In this document: piece after piece, positions 1 to 9,599 of the stretch
Position numbering within the stretch: position 1 is the first letter of the stretch
Layout: every line of letters starts with the position of its first letter
Source of the DNA: Funneliformis mosseae
Lineage: Eukaryota; Glomeromycota; Glomeromycetes; Glomerales; Glomeraceae
Direction of reading: 5' to 3'
Assembly (NCBI GenBank): GCA_910592005.1
Contig: CAJVPP010000756.1
Location: 1 to 26,655 of the forward strand
DNA: 26,655 nucleotides
Notes under the pieces: generated by a model
What the model was told of the DNA's origin: nothing
Database searches by the model: none
Seen by the model: the letters and a program-made list of their open reading frames with translations, nothing else
Translations under genes and position numbers: made by a program

Positions 1-130
1 CAAGCTTAGTATTGAACTTAAATTTTAAAAAAAATTTAATAGATATTATTAATTAACTTTAAGAATTATGAGGGGTCAGATACTTATGACCGCTACTGTA
101 TATTATTTACGGTTTATAATATAATGTATG
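1..130. other. AT-rich sequence, no gene seen
   Basis: I see no coding frame, RNA gene or recognisable element in this left edge. It is AT-rich, with one slightly less biased stretch around positions 72-105. Confidence 0.5.
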
Positions 131-241
131 CATGCAAACAAATTTTAATAACATAGATGTATAAATAATCTTTTAGTAAGATACACATGTGAACAAACTT
201 TTAATGATATATATGTGCTAACAAATTTTTAGTAATATAAA
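131..241. repeat. Degenerate tandem repeat, period about 28 bp
   Basis: Four imperfect units begin near 134, 160, 189 and 215. Each carries a core like 'aacaaattttTaataata' followed by 'atatgtg'-type sequence; the second unit is the most diverged. The spacing is regular at 26-29 bp, which argues for a small decayed minisatellite rather than chance AT-richness. No function is evident. Confidence 0.4.
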
Positions 242-299
242 TGACATTATATCTTAATAATATATATAATAATTTGTTTTATGCTAAACACTTATTTTT

Positions 300-560
300 T
301 ACTTTTTTTATTGTAAAATAATCTTTAGGGTATCACTTGAGTAGAATTGCTAATTTCTTATAATATACTTTACCAGTCCATTTACTAATATAAATGTTAT
401 GCTGCCTTTTTAAATGAGTTGTAAAATTGCTGATTGTCTAATTTAGAAAAAATAATAAACAAAAATCGTGAAGCAATATAAAAAATAAACTTTTTTAAAT
501 AATAAACTCTTTTTCAATTTTTCATTTTCACTATAGGCAAAAATAACAAAAATAATGCAA
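300..560 (-). repeat. U repeat, end block R, inverted partial copy
   Basis: Read on the minus strand, roughly 330-492 matches the R end block found at 8750-8935, 11166-11360 and 24437-24600. Shared stretches include 'aataaacaaaaatcgtga', 'aaatgttatgctgcctttt' and 'gagtagaattgctaa' (as written on plus). The A/T-rich spacer continues to about 560 and then similarity is lost, so this copy lacks the long pyrimidine core and the other end block. It is diverged but clearly homologous over about 160 bp. Confidence 0.65.
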
Positions 561-741
561 AAAGAAAACAAAAAATTAAGGACTGACAAATAAATAATTT
601 ATTGCAAAGTACTTCCTAAATGAATAACCTGAAGGTTTTTCTTTAACAACTAATAATATAATCAATGTTACTGCTAGTTTTTAAGAGTTTTCTAACACTG
701 CTCTTCCCCCTACTTCTTTTATAAACATTTATGATAAAAAA

Positions 742-927
742 ATGGATTTTGAAGAGTCTGTACATAATTTGGCTAGATTAATTAATATACAAAATGAAAT
801 AGAATATGCACAAAATGACCTTGCTTTAAAAAACAGTTTTCTTCTCTTCTATCTATACCACAGTTATTTTTCTTTAATACTAAAAATGAATAAAGGCCTG
901 GTCTTTCTCTCAAATCTTAAAGAATAA
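742..927 (+). CDS. Short hypothetical ORF, 61 aa, probably not a gene
   Basis: An ATG opens a 61-codon frame. The first 35 residues are mixed and charged (MDFEESVHNLARL, then an acidic/Gln stretch); the rest is hydrophobic and ends in SNLKE. Composition is less homopolymeric than the low-complexity ORFs elsewhere, so a short coding relic or exon is possible. I do not recognise the family, see no splice-site logic, and see no homologous copy in the window. It lies between two inverted U end blocks, a repeat context. Chance ORF is the main alternative. Confidence 0.15.
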   Translation: MDFEESVHNLARLINIQNEIEYAQNDLALKNSFLLFYLYHSYFSLILKMNKGLVFLSNLKE

Positions 928-1264
928 ATAAAGGCAAAAGGCTTATTATTTTATTAATATTTCACTAAGAACTTTAGAATATATGATCAGAATAATAATA
1001 TCAAAATATGGTGTTGTTTATTGAATAGTAATTAAACAAAAATATCCTTATTATAATGCATTTATTTACTTATTTGATAAACAAGAACAGCTCTTAGATT
1101 TAGACTCAATGTGGATTGTCTCTTTCTTGATAATTATGTATAAATAATACTTGTATTATTTCTAATGAAGAACTGATTAAACGTTACATTTCATCGCAAA
1201 AATTATAAATTTTCCAATTAGTTCAACTGATCGAGATATTGAACCTATACTATAGTTCTTTAAA
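928..1264. other. AT-rich spacer, nothing recognised
   Basis: No ORF, transposon protein trace or repeat family is recognised between the short ORF and the second inverted R block. Confidence 0.5.
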
Positions 1265-1500
1265 GCAAAATCTCCTATAATATATTATGCTAGTTCTCCA
1301 TTTAGAAAATAGTTATATTACCTCCTTGGATGGATTATGCAATCACAAATCGCCAAAAGTAGAAAATAATAAACAAAAATTGTGTGATATAAAAACAAGC
1401 ATACCATTAAGATCTAGCAAAATCTTTATTTTAATTATTTTTTATTTTTATTTTTTTTATTTTCACTTTATACTTTTTTATTTTATTTTATTTTTTTAAA
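1265..1500 (-). repeat. U repeat, end block R plus spacer, inverted copy
   Basis: The minus strand reproduces the arrangement seen at 24360-24600. From 1500 down to about 1425 is an A-rich spacer ending in 'aattaaaataaagatttt'; from about 1425 to 1272 is the R block. Diagnostic shared words on plus are 'aataaacaaaaat', 'gtgatataaaaacaa' and 'atctttattttaatt'. At 1490-1505 the 'ttttttt/aaaaa' strand-composition switch occurs, as in the other copies, and a long purine-strand core follows to about 3190. Confidence 0.7.
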
Positions 1501-1810
1501 AACAAATAAGAACGAAAAAGGAAAAAGAAAAAAAAAAGAAAAAAAGAAAAGGAAAATAAAAGAAAGAAATCTAACAAATGAAAGTACTAAAGAAGCAAAA
1601 AAACTAAGAACAAAAGAAACAAAAATGAAAGAAGCAAAGGAAAAATGAACCTAAAAAGCAAAAAACTAAAAGAAACTAAGAACAAAAGAAACAAAAAATA
1701 AAAGTATCAAAGAAATAAAAAAGCAAAAAATCTAAGAATGAAAGAAATAAAGAACCTAAGAATAAAAGAAGTAAAGAATGAAAATACTAAAGAAATAAAG
1801 AATTAAAGAA
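1500..1810. repeat. Purine-rich strand core of inverted U repeat
   Basis: The plus strand is almost entirely A and G with scattered C and T ('aaaaagaaaaggaaaataaa' is typical). This is the complement of the pyrimidine cores seen in forward U copies. The sequence grades into the more regular cryptic repeat that follows. No coding signal is seen. Confidence 0.55.
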
Positions 1811-2935
1811 TAAAAGAAGTAAAGTACCTAAGAAGCAAAAAAACACCAACAAAAGGATCAAAGAACTACTAATGAATTATTAACAAAAGGACTACAAAAC
1901 TATCAATGAAAATACTAAAGAACTACTAATAAAAGGTTTAAAGAATCATCAACGAAAATATCAAAGAACTACTAATGAAAGTATTAAAAAACTACTAACA
2001 AAGATATCAAAGAAATACTAATGAAAGTACTAAAGTACCATCAAAGTACCACTAAAGAACTATCAATGAGAATACTAAAGTATCACTAAATAATCACTAA
2101 TTAAAAGATGAAATTACCAAAAAATCACCAATAAAAGAACCAAAGAATCACTAATGAAAAGACTAAATAACTACCAACAAAAGGACTAAAGAATCACCAA
2201 TGAAAGTATCAATAAACTACCAATGAAAGTACCAATGAATTACTAATAAATCAAAGAACTACTAATGCAAGTATCAAAGAATCACTAACGAAAGTATCAA
2301 AGAACTACTAACAAACTAAAGAATCATAAACTACTAATAAAAGTTTCAAAAAATCACTAATGAAAGTACCAAAAACTATTAACAAAAGAATCAAAGAACT
2401 ACTAATAAACCACCAATGAACTATTAATGAAACCACCAATGAAAAGACCAACAGACTATCAAAGAAAGGATCAAAGAACCACCAATAAATTACCAACGAA
2501 ATCACCAATAATAGGATTAAAGAATTACCAATAAATCACTAACAAACTACCAATGAACTACCAACAAACTACCAATAAAACTACCAATGAAAGGACCAAT
2601 GAACCATCAAAGAAAGGGTCAAAGAACTACTAATAAATTACTAATGAATTACCAATGAACTACTAATGAAATTACTAACGATAGTACTAAAGAATCATCA
2701 ACAAAAGGACTAAAGAACTACCAATGATAGTACCAAAGAATCATTAACGAAAGGATCAAAGAAATTTATGAACCACTAATAAAACTATTAATAAAGGACT
2801 AAAAAACTACTAAAGAATCACCAATAAACTACTAACAAAATTACTAATGAAAGTACTAAAGAACCACTAATAAACCACTAAAGAATTATCAAAGAATAAT
2901 CAACAAAAGGACTAAAGAATAATTAAAGAATGAAA
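1810..2935. repeat. Cryptic tandem repeat of 'gaactactaat/gaaagtacyaa' words, about 1.1 kb
   Basis: About 1.1 kb is built from alternating degenerate words such as 'aaagaactactaat', 'gaaagtaccaa', 'aaagaatcaccaat' and 'gaaactacc'. The basic spacing is 11-15 nt and a two-word higher unit is about 24 nt. Small deletions keep it out of one reading frame; the 66-codon open stretch on the minus strand at 2308-2508 is a by-product. Adjacent sequence at 3100 contains 'attaccaatgaagaggaatt', a unit of the ordinary U core, so the array may have expanded from one mutated core unit (inference). Confidence 0.7.
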
Positions 2936-3189
2936 AAAAAGATATATTAAACAAAATAAAAAAAATAACTAAAAAAAATTAACAAAAATTAGATTAAAAA
3001 GAGATTAAAAATTTAAAAAATATCTAAAAAAAATAATGAAAAATACCAGAGGTGGGAATTTATAAAAAATAATAAAAAAAATAATAAATAAATATTACCA
3101 ATGAAGAGGAATTTTAAATATCGTGTGAATTTAAAAAAAAATTAAAAAAAAAATAAAAAAAAATAATAAAATAATTAAAAAAAATTTTG
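2936..3189. repeat. A-rich core remnant of inverted U repeat
   Basis: Two purine-strand units, 'accagaggtgggaattta' near 3046 and 'taccaatgaagaggaatttt' near 3098, are reverse complements of the units that pattern the forward U cores (for example 'aaattcccacctcgc' near 10558). The rest is A-rich filler. Helitron copy Hel-A starts abruptly at about 3190, inside this core. Confidence 0.5.
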
Positions 3190-4855
3190 AAATTAATAAG
3201 AATAAGACATTTAAGACTAGCACATAGTGAATTATATTTTTATCAACAGCTATTCTTAAGACTTAGACCTAAAAGTGAAGAAGAATTAAAAGGAAATTTT
3301 ACAATATATCAAAAACATTTTCTAAATAGATTTTCAGAAATATATCAAAATAAGTGTATCTTATATAAGAAAAAATATCAAGAAGAAACTAATAATTTTA
3401 ATAACTAATTTTTTAAACTTACTCACATATTCTTACAAAATCTAATGAATTTAATAAATTTATACTTTAAAGAAATAATTTATAACCAATTAATGAAAAT
3501 AAAAATTATACCACAAAAATAATATTAAATACAATGTTAACATTACCAAATAATCAATATCAATGTATTAAGAAAATAATTAGAACTCTAGGTCTATTAG
3601 ATGAAAAATATTATTTATACTTTTTATAATAGAATCTGCTAGAATTGAAAAATCATATGTTATTCATTATCTATTAAAAGAATTTCAAAAAAAATGATCC
3701 TTATTTACTACTTGTATCAACTGATATTGCTGCATAAAATATTAAAGGTTATACAATACATTCAGCCTTAAAAATTCATGCTACATAAGGTGGTTTTTAA
3801 ACGTTAGCATTTAATGATAAATCATTCAAAGAAAATCTTAAAAAGATAAAAATTCTTATAATTAATGAAATATCAATAGTTTCATTTGAATTATTTAGCT
3901 ATATTTCAAATATATTTTCTAAATTACATAATAATTCACAACCATTTGAAGGATAAGTAATATAATCTTAGGAGATCTTTTTCAATTACTACTAGTAAAT
4001 AGAGATCTTGTATTTTATTCATTTATATAGTAATTATTTTACCCACTTTTCTTAAGACAACCAAAAAACAAGTAAATGATCTTTAATATTATTCATAATT
4101 AGAAAATATTAGATTTGGAAACATTTTAGAATCAATATGGCAATTATTAAATAAAGAATGCTAAGAAAGTTCAACTAATTCATCATTAGAAAATATATTA
4201 AATACAACTTATTTTGTAGGTTATAAGAAGACAGCTGAACAAATTAACACTCAAATTTGTAATACTTTACTAATTAAAAATTAAAAATATTTAATTTCAT
4301 ATTTAAAGGATATTATTAATGGAGAAGTACAAGAATATAGAAGTTCAGAAAACTTAATGAAATATAAAACAAATTTACTATTTTTTATAAGATTGCAAAT
4401 AGGATGTTGAGTAATGTTTCTTAACAATAAATATATTAGTAAGCAAATTTATAATGGTACCCTTAATATTGTTACAGATATTGACAAAAATAGAAAAATA
4501 GTAAGAGTAGTATTTTGTATAAATAAAGGAATTATTAATATTAAAATAGAACAAGAAACTGCACATTTTAATATTAATAGAATATTAATGTGTAAAATTC
4601 AATTTCTATTATAAAATGTATTTACCTTAACAGTTCATAAAATACAAGCTATAACATTATCACAGACCTCACTTTATTTTAAATAATCAAATGTTCATAT
4701 AAAGCTAATCATATGTAGCTTTAAACAGATGTAAATCTTGAAATGATATAAAAATTTTAGCTCTTACACCTGATGCATTTTTAGTTAATGAAAGAATAAA
4801 GAAAGAATATATTAAACTAGCGAAATTATCAGAAACTAGATTACCTATTTAAATC
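3187..4855 (+). pseudogene. Helitron PIF1-like helicase, decayed (Hel-A)
   Basis: PIF1-family helicases are 5'-3' DNA helicases; in Helitrons they unwind DNA during rolling-circle transfer. Visible parts in order: a linker region at 3187-3408 (IRIRHLRLAHSELYF); the helicase start MLTLPNNQYQC at 3534; a damaged Walker A (ESARIEKSY, 3632-3658); a Walker B-like ILIINEISIVS (3852-3884); the 2B-type region from 4414 (MFLNNKYISKQ); motif V-like TVHKIQAITL near 4630; and motif VI-like YVALNRCKS at 4712. Stops interrupt it at, for example, 3735-3737 (TAA for Gln) and 4408-4410 (TGA for Arg). There are single-base indels near 3625 and 3953. Walker B has Asn in place of the usual Asp. It cannot encode an active helicase. 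Confidence 0.8.
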
Positions 4856-4940
4856 TAATTATTAATAAAATTATTTTTATTAAAATACAAAATAATATGG
4901 GTAGATAATATAATCATTTACAGTGAAAATCAAATCCTAG
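3190..4940 (+). mobile_element. Helitron copy Hel-A, 5'-truncated
   Basis: This copy shares continuous homology with Hel-B (from about 5945) and Hel-C (minus, from about 16955). It starts in the linker between the replicase and helicase parts, so the whole HUH replicase region is missing. It ends at 4940 with CTAG, followed by T. That matches the CTRR-3' terminus and T-side target of Helitrons. The last 20 nt are identical to those at the end of Hel-B. There is no 5'-TC terminus because the copy is truncated against the inverted U core. Confidence 0.75.
4893..4940 (+). other. Helitron 3' terminus (Hel-A)
   Basis: The end is 'cagtgaaaatcaaatcctag', identical to the Hel-B end at 8254-8273. About 20 nt upstream is a decayed inverted-repeat region ('gggtagat...atcattt'). 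In Hel-B the same place reads 'aggtagtaacatagtcaccc', so an ancestral stem with GGGT/ACCC arms is likely. Canonical Helitrons have a short 3' hairpin 10-12 nt from CTRR; here the stem is somewhat farther from the end. The base after CTAG is T, as expected for insertion at an AT dinucleotide. Confidence 0.6.
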
Positions 4941-6290
4941 TTATAATATTAATGATAAATGAAAGCAGATGAGAACATTTAAAAAATATTTTATCAAAAC
5001 TGATAATCATGATACATTACCAATTAATCGACTATTTTATTGTATGTATTATTTTATACACTACTTAAGAAGTATAAAAAATAATCTTTAGAAACATTTA
5101 GAATTAACAAACTGGAAAAAATATTACATTTTTTTTGAACGTGTTAAATTTCAAAATCGTGATGCAGCTTATATTCATAAATTCTATGGATAACAAAATC
5201 TATTAGTAATATAATAAATGATAATATTATAAAAGCAGATTTACCAGATCAAAAAATAGAACTAGAATTATATATTCTTATAGAGACTTATCAAATTTAT
5301 ACATATAATTCAAAATATAGTAAACTAATTGCTTCAGAAAAAACATGCAAGAAAGGTTTTTCATGACTATATTCAGAATATACATATAAAGATACAAATA
5401 ATTCAAGATTTATTTATAAATGTAAAAAAGAACAAGATAGATGGATAATACTATATCATGCACCAATACTTTAAATTTGAAATACACATATGAATTTACA
5501 ATATATAATAACAAAAGGATTTGCAAGATATATGACTAAATATATTACAAAAAAAGAACTTACTTATATTTTTAATATTCAAAAAGGTGATAAAGTTAGA
5601 CAACATATTTAAGGTTACAGATTAGAAATAATGGAATTAATGTTTTTAATACTTGAAGAAACTATTTATAATTCTTCTATTAAAGTTCAATACTTAATTA
5701 TAGACCCTTCAAGTATAAGACAAAAATAAATACTTCCAATTTCATTGTTAATAAATTTAAAGAATAATGATATACCATTTTACTTAAACTTAATAGAAAA
5801 ATATTTTAACAGACTAAAATAAGACGAATTTGAATTATTATTATATTGAGAATACTTTAAAAACTATAATATTAAACCTTCTGAATAACAACTTTAAGAA
5901 GAATATTTCAAGATAAAATAGGAAATTATATTGTAAAAAGAAAAATTAAACTTATAATAAGATTAAGACATTTAAAATTAGTACATGGGTAATTATATTT
6001 TTATTAACAGCTATTATTTAGACTTAGACCTAGAAGTGAAGAAAAATTAAAAGGAAATTTATAATATATCAAGAATATTTTCTAAATAGATTTTCAAAAA
6101 TATATCAAAATAAGTGTATCTTATATAAGAAACAATATTAAGAAAAAACTGATAATTTCAATAACCAATTTTTTAAACTTACTCACATATTCTTATAAAA
6201 TCTAATGAATTTAATAAATTCACAATTTAAAGAAATAATCCATAATCAATTAATAAAAATAAAAATTATACTACTAATAACAACATTAAA
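4941..6290 (+). pseudogene. Helitron HUH replicase remnant and linker (Hel-B)
   Basis: Helitron Rep is a Y2 HUH nuclease that nicks and joins single strands. Traces are frameshifted but continuous. NRDAAYIHKFYG at about 5158-5193 is the HUH site with its first His replaced by Tyr (TAT, 5170-5172). KGFARYMTKYITKKE at about 5514-5558 carries two tyrosines four residues apart (5529-5531 and 5541-5543), as expected for the Y2 pair. LELMFLILEE-type sequence and a conserved ILPISLLINLKN stretch (near 5730-5765) follow. The linker (from 5945) matches the start of Hel-A. Many TAA and TGA stops interrupt it; a cluster near 5881-5935 replaces several Gln codons. The N-terminal half seen in Hel-C is absent. 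Confidence 0.7.
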
Positions 6291-7335
6291 TACAATGTTA
6301 ACACTACCAGATGATTAATATCAATGCATTAAAAGAATAATAAGAATTCAGGTCTATTAAATAGAAAACATTATCTATATTTCTTTATAATAAGATCTGC
6401 TGGAACTGAAAAATCATATATTACTTATTATTTATTACAAGAATTTCAAAAAAAATGATTTTATTTACTACTTGCACTAACTGGTATTACTACACAAAAT
6501 ATTAGAGGTTATATAATACATTCAACCTTAAAAATTCATGTTAAAGAAGGTAGCTTTCAAATATTAGCATTTAATGATAAATCATTCAAAAAAAATCTTA
6601 AAAAGATAAAAATTCTTATAATTAATGAAATATCAATAGTTTCATTTAAATTATTTAGCTAACTTTCAAATATATTTTTTTAAATTACATAATAATTTAC
6701 AACCATTTGGAGGAATAAGTATTATAATCTTAGAGGATCTTTTTCAATTACTATTAGTAAATAGAGATCTTGTATTTATTTATCTATATAGCAATTATTT
6801 TACCCACTCTTCTTAAGACAACCAAAAAGATAAGTAGATGATCTTTAATATTATTCACTATTAGAAAATATTAGATTTGAAAACATTTCAGAATCAACAT
6901 GACAATTATTAAATAAAAAATACTATGAAGCTTAAATAATTCATTATTAAAAAATATATTAAATACAATTCATGTTGTAGATTATAAGGAGACAGCTGAA
7001 TAAATTAACATTCAAATTTGTAATACTCTACCAATTGAAAATGAAAATATTTAATTTTATATTCAAAGAATATCATTAATGAAAAGTATAAGAACATGGA
7101 AGTTCAGAATACTTAATGAAATATAAAACAAACTTACCATCTTTTATAAGATTGTAAATAGGATATCGAGTAATGTTTCTTAACAACAAATATATTAGTA
7201 AACAAATTTGTAATAGTAACATAGGTATTATTACAGATATTAACAAAAATAGAAAAATAGTAAGAGTAGCATTTTGTATAAATAAAGAAATTTTTGATTT
7301 TGAAATAGAACAAGATACTGCACATTTTAATATTA

Positions 7336-7909
7336 CGGTTAACGACCAAAATTATGCAGATATTTTAAAATCAAAAAAAAATTATATATACATAATAAAA
7401 TAAAATAATATTTAATAAAATAAATACAAATATATCTTTATTTATTGATTTATAAAAAATTTAATAATTAATTCTATTTCTATTTGCGGTAATTCACCAT
7501 GATATAATATCGATCAGTTTTTTGCAATATTCTGGAGGAATATTTTTCCATGCATCCTTTAAATACTTTCAAGTACTTTAATACTAGATGGTGGTAGAGT
7601 TAGTATTAAAGAACTGGGTTTTGCAAAGACGTTTATGAATAATATAAATAACCATTTTATTACTCCCTAGCTGTTTAGCTATAGTATAATCTGACTGTTC
7701 ACATTATAACATAAGCAATAACACCATGAGTTTTGGGAATAAGTACTTTCATATTTGACATGAACTTACTTAAAAGAGAAAAGGTTTGGGGTATTGTTTA
7801 TCATTATAAGTAAAAAAGAATGTATTATTTTTAATTATATAATCACGTAAAGATTAAGCTGCCTAATTTTGACAAATCAAAATGTCCACATAATTTTGGT
7901 CGTTGACTG
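7336..7909 (-). mobile_element. Tc1/mariner element, internally deleted, TA duplication
   Basis: The ends form terminal inverted repeats of about 37 bp, with a perfect 16-bp core (7341-7356 against 7889-7904). The outer base order CAGT(C/T)AACGACC is typical of Tc1-like elements. The host sequence is duplicated as TA at 7334-7335 and 7910-7911. Removing 574 bp plus one TA restores the uninterrupted sequence seen in Hel-A and Hel-C at this point, so the empty site is directly visible. The interior retains only the two ends of a transposase gene. At 574 bp it is about a third of a full Tc1 element and must have depended on another copy to move. Confidence 0.9.
7485..7761 (-). pseudogene. Tc1-like transposase remnant: N- and C-terminal ends fused
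   Basis: On the minus strand a start MSNMKVLIPKTHGVIAYVIM (from 7761) is followed, after a frameshift, by the helix-turn-helix YTIAKQLGSNKMVIYIIHKR. The DDE catalytic core that should follow is missing. The sequence instead jumps to DAWKNIPPEYCKKLIDII (about 7510-7560), the conserved region near the C terminus of Tc1 transposases. The gene has lost all catalytic residues. The clean joining of the two ends indicates one internal deletion, the usual way miniature non-autonomous copies arise. In-frame stops have accumulated since. Confidence 0.8.
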
Positions 7910-8228
7910 TAATGAAATATCAGTATGTAGAATTCAATTTTCATTACAAAATGCTTTTGTCTTAACAATTCATAAAATATAAGCAATAACATTACCACTG
8001 ACCTTACTTTATTTAAATAATCAAATGTTTATGTAAGGCTAATTATATGTAGCTTTAAGCAGGTGTAAATCTTAAAATGATATAATAATTTTAGCTTTTA
8101 CACTTGATGCATTTTTAGTTGATGAAAAAATATAAAAAGAATACATTAGACTAAAAAAATTATCAGAAACTAAATTACCTATTTAAATCTAAATATTAAT
8201 AAAATTATTTTAATTAAAATATAAAATA

Positions 8229-8273
8229 AAACAGGTAGTAACATAGTCACCCACAGTGAAAATCAAATCCTAG
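8229..8273 (+). other. Helitron 3' terminus (Hel-B)
   Basis: The inverted-repeat region 'aggtagtaacatagtcaccc' (8233-8252) precedes the terminal 20 nt 'cagtgaaaatcaaatcctag'. CTAG ends at 8273 and is followed by a run of T. The terminal 20 nt match the Hel-A end exactly although the upstream coding parts differ at many sites, which supports a functional terminus. Hel-C lacks it. Confidence 0.65.
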
Positions 8274-8690
8274 TTTTTTATTAATTCTTTTATTTATTTC
8301 AGTTTTTTTTTGTTTATTTTTAATTTTTTTTTTTAATTTTTTATTTTTTTAGTGTTTTTTTTAATTTTTCTTTTTTCTTTCATTTATGTTTCATTTTTTA
8401 AATTTTTTCTTTTTATTTTATGTATTTTTTTTAATTCTTTCTGTTATTTATTTTTATTTTATTTTCATTAATTTTACTTTTATTTATTTATTTTTTTTTT
8501 TCAATTTAGTGTTTTTATTTTATTTTTTTTTTTATTTAGTTTGTTTGCTTTTTATTTATTTTCTTTTATTTTTTTTATTTTTTATTTTTCTTTTTAATTT
8601 AGTTTTCTATTTTTTCTTTTTTTTTTAGTTTTTCATTTTTTTCTTTTTCTTTACTATTTCATTTTTTTTCTTTTTCATTACATTTTTTTC
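8274..8690 (+). repeat. Pyrimidine-rich core, partial U repeat
   Basis: The plus strand is almost all T with C. It begins immediately after the Hel-B terminus, so this U copy lacks its left end block. Open frames inside it (for example 8386-8628) encode only Phe/Leu/Tyr/Ile runs and are not genes. It passes at about 8690 into the A-rich spacer common to all U copies. Confidence 0.65.
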
Positions 8691-8940
8691 AAAATAATAA
8701 AATAAAAAGAAAGAAAATAAAAAAATTAAAAGTAAAAATAATTATTAAAATAAAGATTTCGTCAGATCTCGGTAATATGTTTCTTTTTATATCATATTGT
8801 AATTTTTATTTATTGTTTTTTCTAAATTGGATGATCAGCAATTTTCACAACCTGTCTGATTTTATTAGTAAAACAATTGACATAATATATATATAAGGAC
8901 TAGCTATTCTACTCAAACAATATCTTAGAATTACTTTGTG
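8690..8940 (+). repeat. U repeat, A-rich spacer and end block R
   Basis: The spacer at 8690-8757 is purine-rich. It is followed by the R block starting 'aaagatttcgtcagatctcgg' around 8752 and running through 'gatgatcagcaattttcacaacctgtctga' equivalents to about 8935. R is shared with 11166-11360 and 24437-24600 (direct) and with 330-492 and 1272-1425 (inverted). The first 20 bases of R are hairpin-like in the best copy. No ORF is present. Confidence 0.75.
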
Positions 8941-9244
8941 ATAAAAAAAGGGTAAAATTTTAACAAATTCTAAGATAAGTTAGGTTTGAGTAAATTGGAT
9001 TAGAGTTGAAATTGGAGTTGTTTTAGGTTAAAATCAGATTAGAATGATTAATTTTAAAAATATGATTGAATTAAATTGAATTATATTATAATTAAACTGA
9101 TGTTAATTAAGGTTTAGATTGGATTAGAGTGAATTGTATTAAATTCAGATTATATTTATAGTATATTAGAATAAAGTTCAGATTATAATCTGGTTATTAT
9201 TTGATTATAGATGATTAAAATAAGAATTTGTATTTTAAGATTCT

Positions 9245-9272
9245 ATAGGTAACTTTATAAAAAATTACCTAT
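9245..9272. repeat. Short perfect inverted repeat
   Basis: 'ataggtaa' at 9245-9252 is the reverse complement of 'ttacctat' at 9265-9272, with a 12-nt A-rich loop. A third copy of 'ataggtaa' lies at 9295-9302. In the next tandem unit only a weak version remains near 11630-11690. A weak hairpin; function unknown. Confidence 0.5.
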
Positions 9273-9599
9273 TATTATATAAAAATATAATCTTATAGGT
9301 AAATAAACCTTGACATCACCAGAAAATTAATTCAAAATTTGTTTATAAATATTTTCTTTAAAATTAAGTTTAGAACAGCTCAAGATCTTACCAATTTTCA
9401 AAGCTATTTCAGCATCTAGTGATCCAATTGTGATAAATTTAGCTTGATTTTAAGCTCTTTATTACTGAATCTGATTATCTTGAATTGGAATTTCTATAAT
9501 ATGATTGCTTCATTTCAAAGATTTCAAGAAATTGCAGTTTAAATAATTGATTTTGAACACTCATATGTAATGCTATAATTTTACATATTAATATACAAT

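Larger units (their letters stand above)
6295..8190 (+). pseudogene. Helitron PIF1-like helicase, decayed and interrupted (Hel-B)
   Basis: The helicase starts at MLTLPDD (6295). Walker A reads RSAGTEKSY (6392 on); Walker B-like ILIINEISIVS begins at 6612. The FGGISIIL segment near 6705 corresponds to the FGG...ILGD region before motif III. MFLNNKYISKQ begins at 7173. The frame is cut at 7334 by the Tc1 insertion and resumes at 7912 with the part leading to TIHKI-type motif V (about 7966-8000) and YVALSRCKS-type motif VI (about 8047-8075). Gln codons at 7155-7157 and in the TAEQIN segment near 6998 are TAA, whereas Hel-A keeps CAA at both. The 76-codon open stretch at 7173-7403 is helicase fused by accident to transposon end sequence. 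Confidence 0.8.
4941..8273 (+). mobile_element. Helitron copy Hel-B, 5'-truncated and split by a Tc1 element
   Basis: Hel-B starts directly after the Hel-A CTAG, in the middle of the replicase-coding part. The same internal sequence continues upstream in Hel-C (minus, around 17945), which shows the truncation. It runs through the HUH replicase remnant, the linker and the PIF1 helicase to a CTAG terminus at 8270-8273, followed by T. A Tc1/mariner insertion occupies 7336-7909. Either Hel-A inserted into Hel-B and later lost its 5' part together with the Hel-B upstream half, or two truncated copies were joined end to start. Confidence 0.75.

Noticed and set aside
2308..2508. 66-codon ORF on minus with a membrane-like composition
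   Set aside because: It lies wholly inside the cryptic repeat at 1810-2935; the open frame follows from the repeat words.
1810..2935. CRISPR array
   Set aside because: The words are too short, degenerate and contiguous, with no constant repeat and unique spacer alternation and no cas genes.
4378..4566. Minus-strand ORF, also seen at 7134-7349
   Set aside because: Both are antisense to the same helicase segment in Hel-A and Hel-B; similarity between them reflects the sense-strand homology.
3187..8190. Alternative genetic code with TAA/TAG read as Gln
   Set aside because: Gln sites vary between CAA and TAA among copies of the same gene, TGA also replaces CGA, and frameshifts are frequent. 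Decay explains all of this; reassignment does not.
8386..8628. 80-codon ORF in T-rich sequence
   Set aside because: It encodes almost only Phe, Leu, Tyr and Ile, lies in the U pyrimidine core, and is not conserved in other cores. The same applies to 10651-10954, 12971-13183, 20803-21018, 23675-24083 and 24158-24364.
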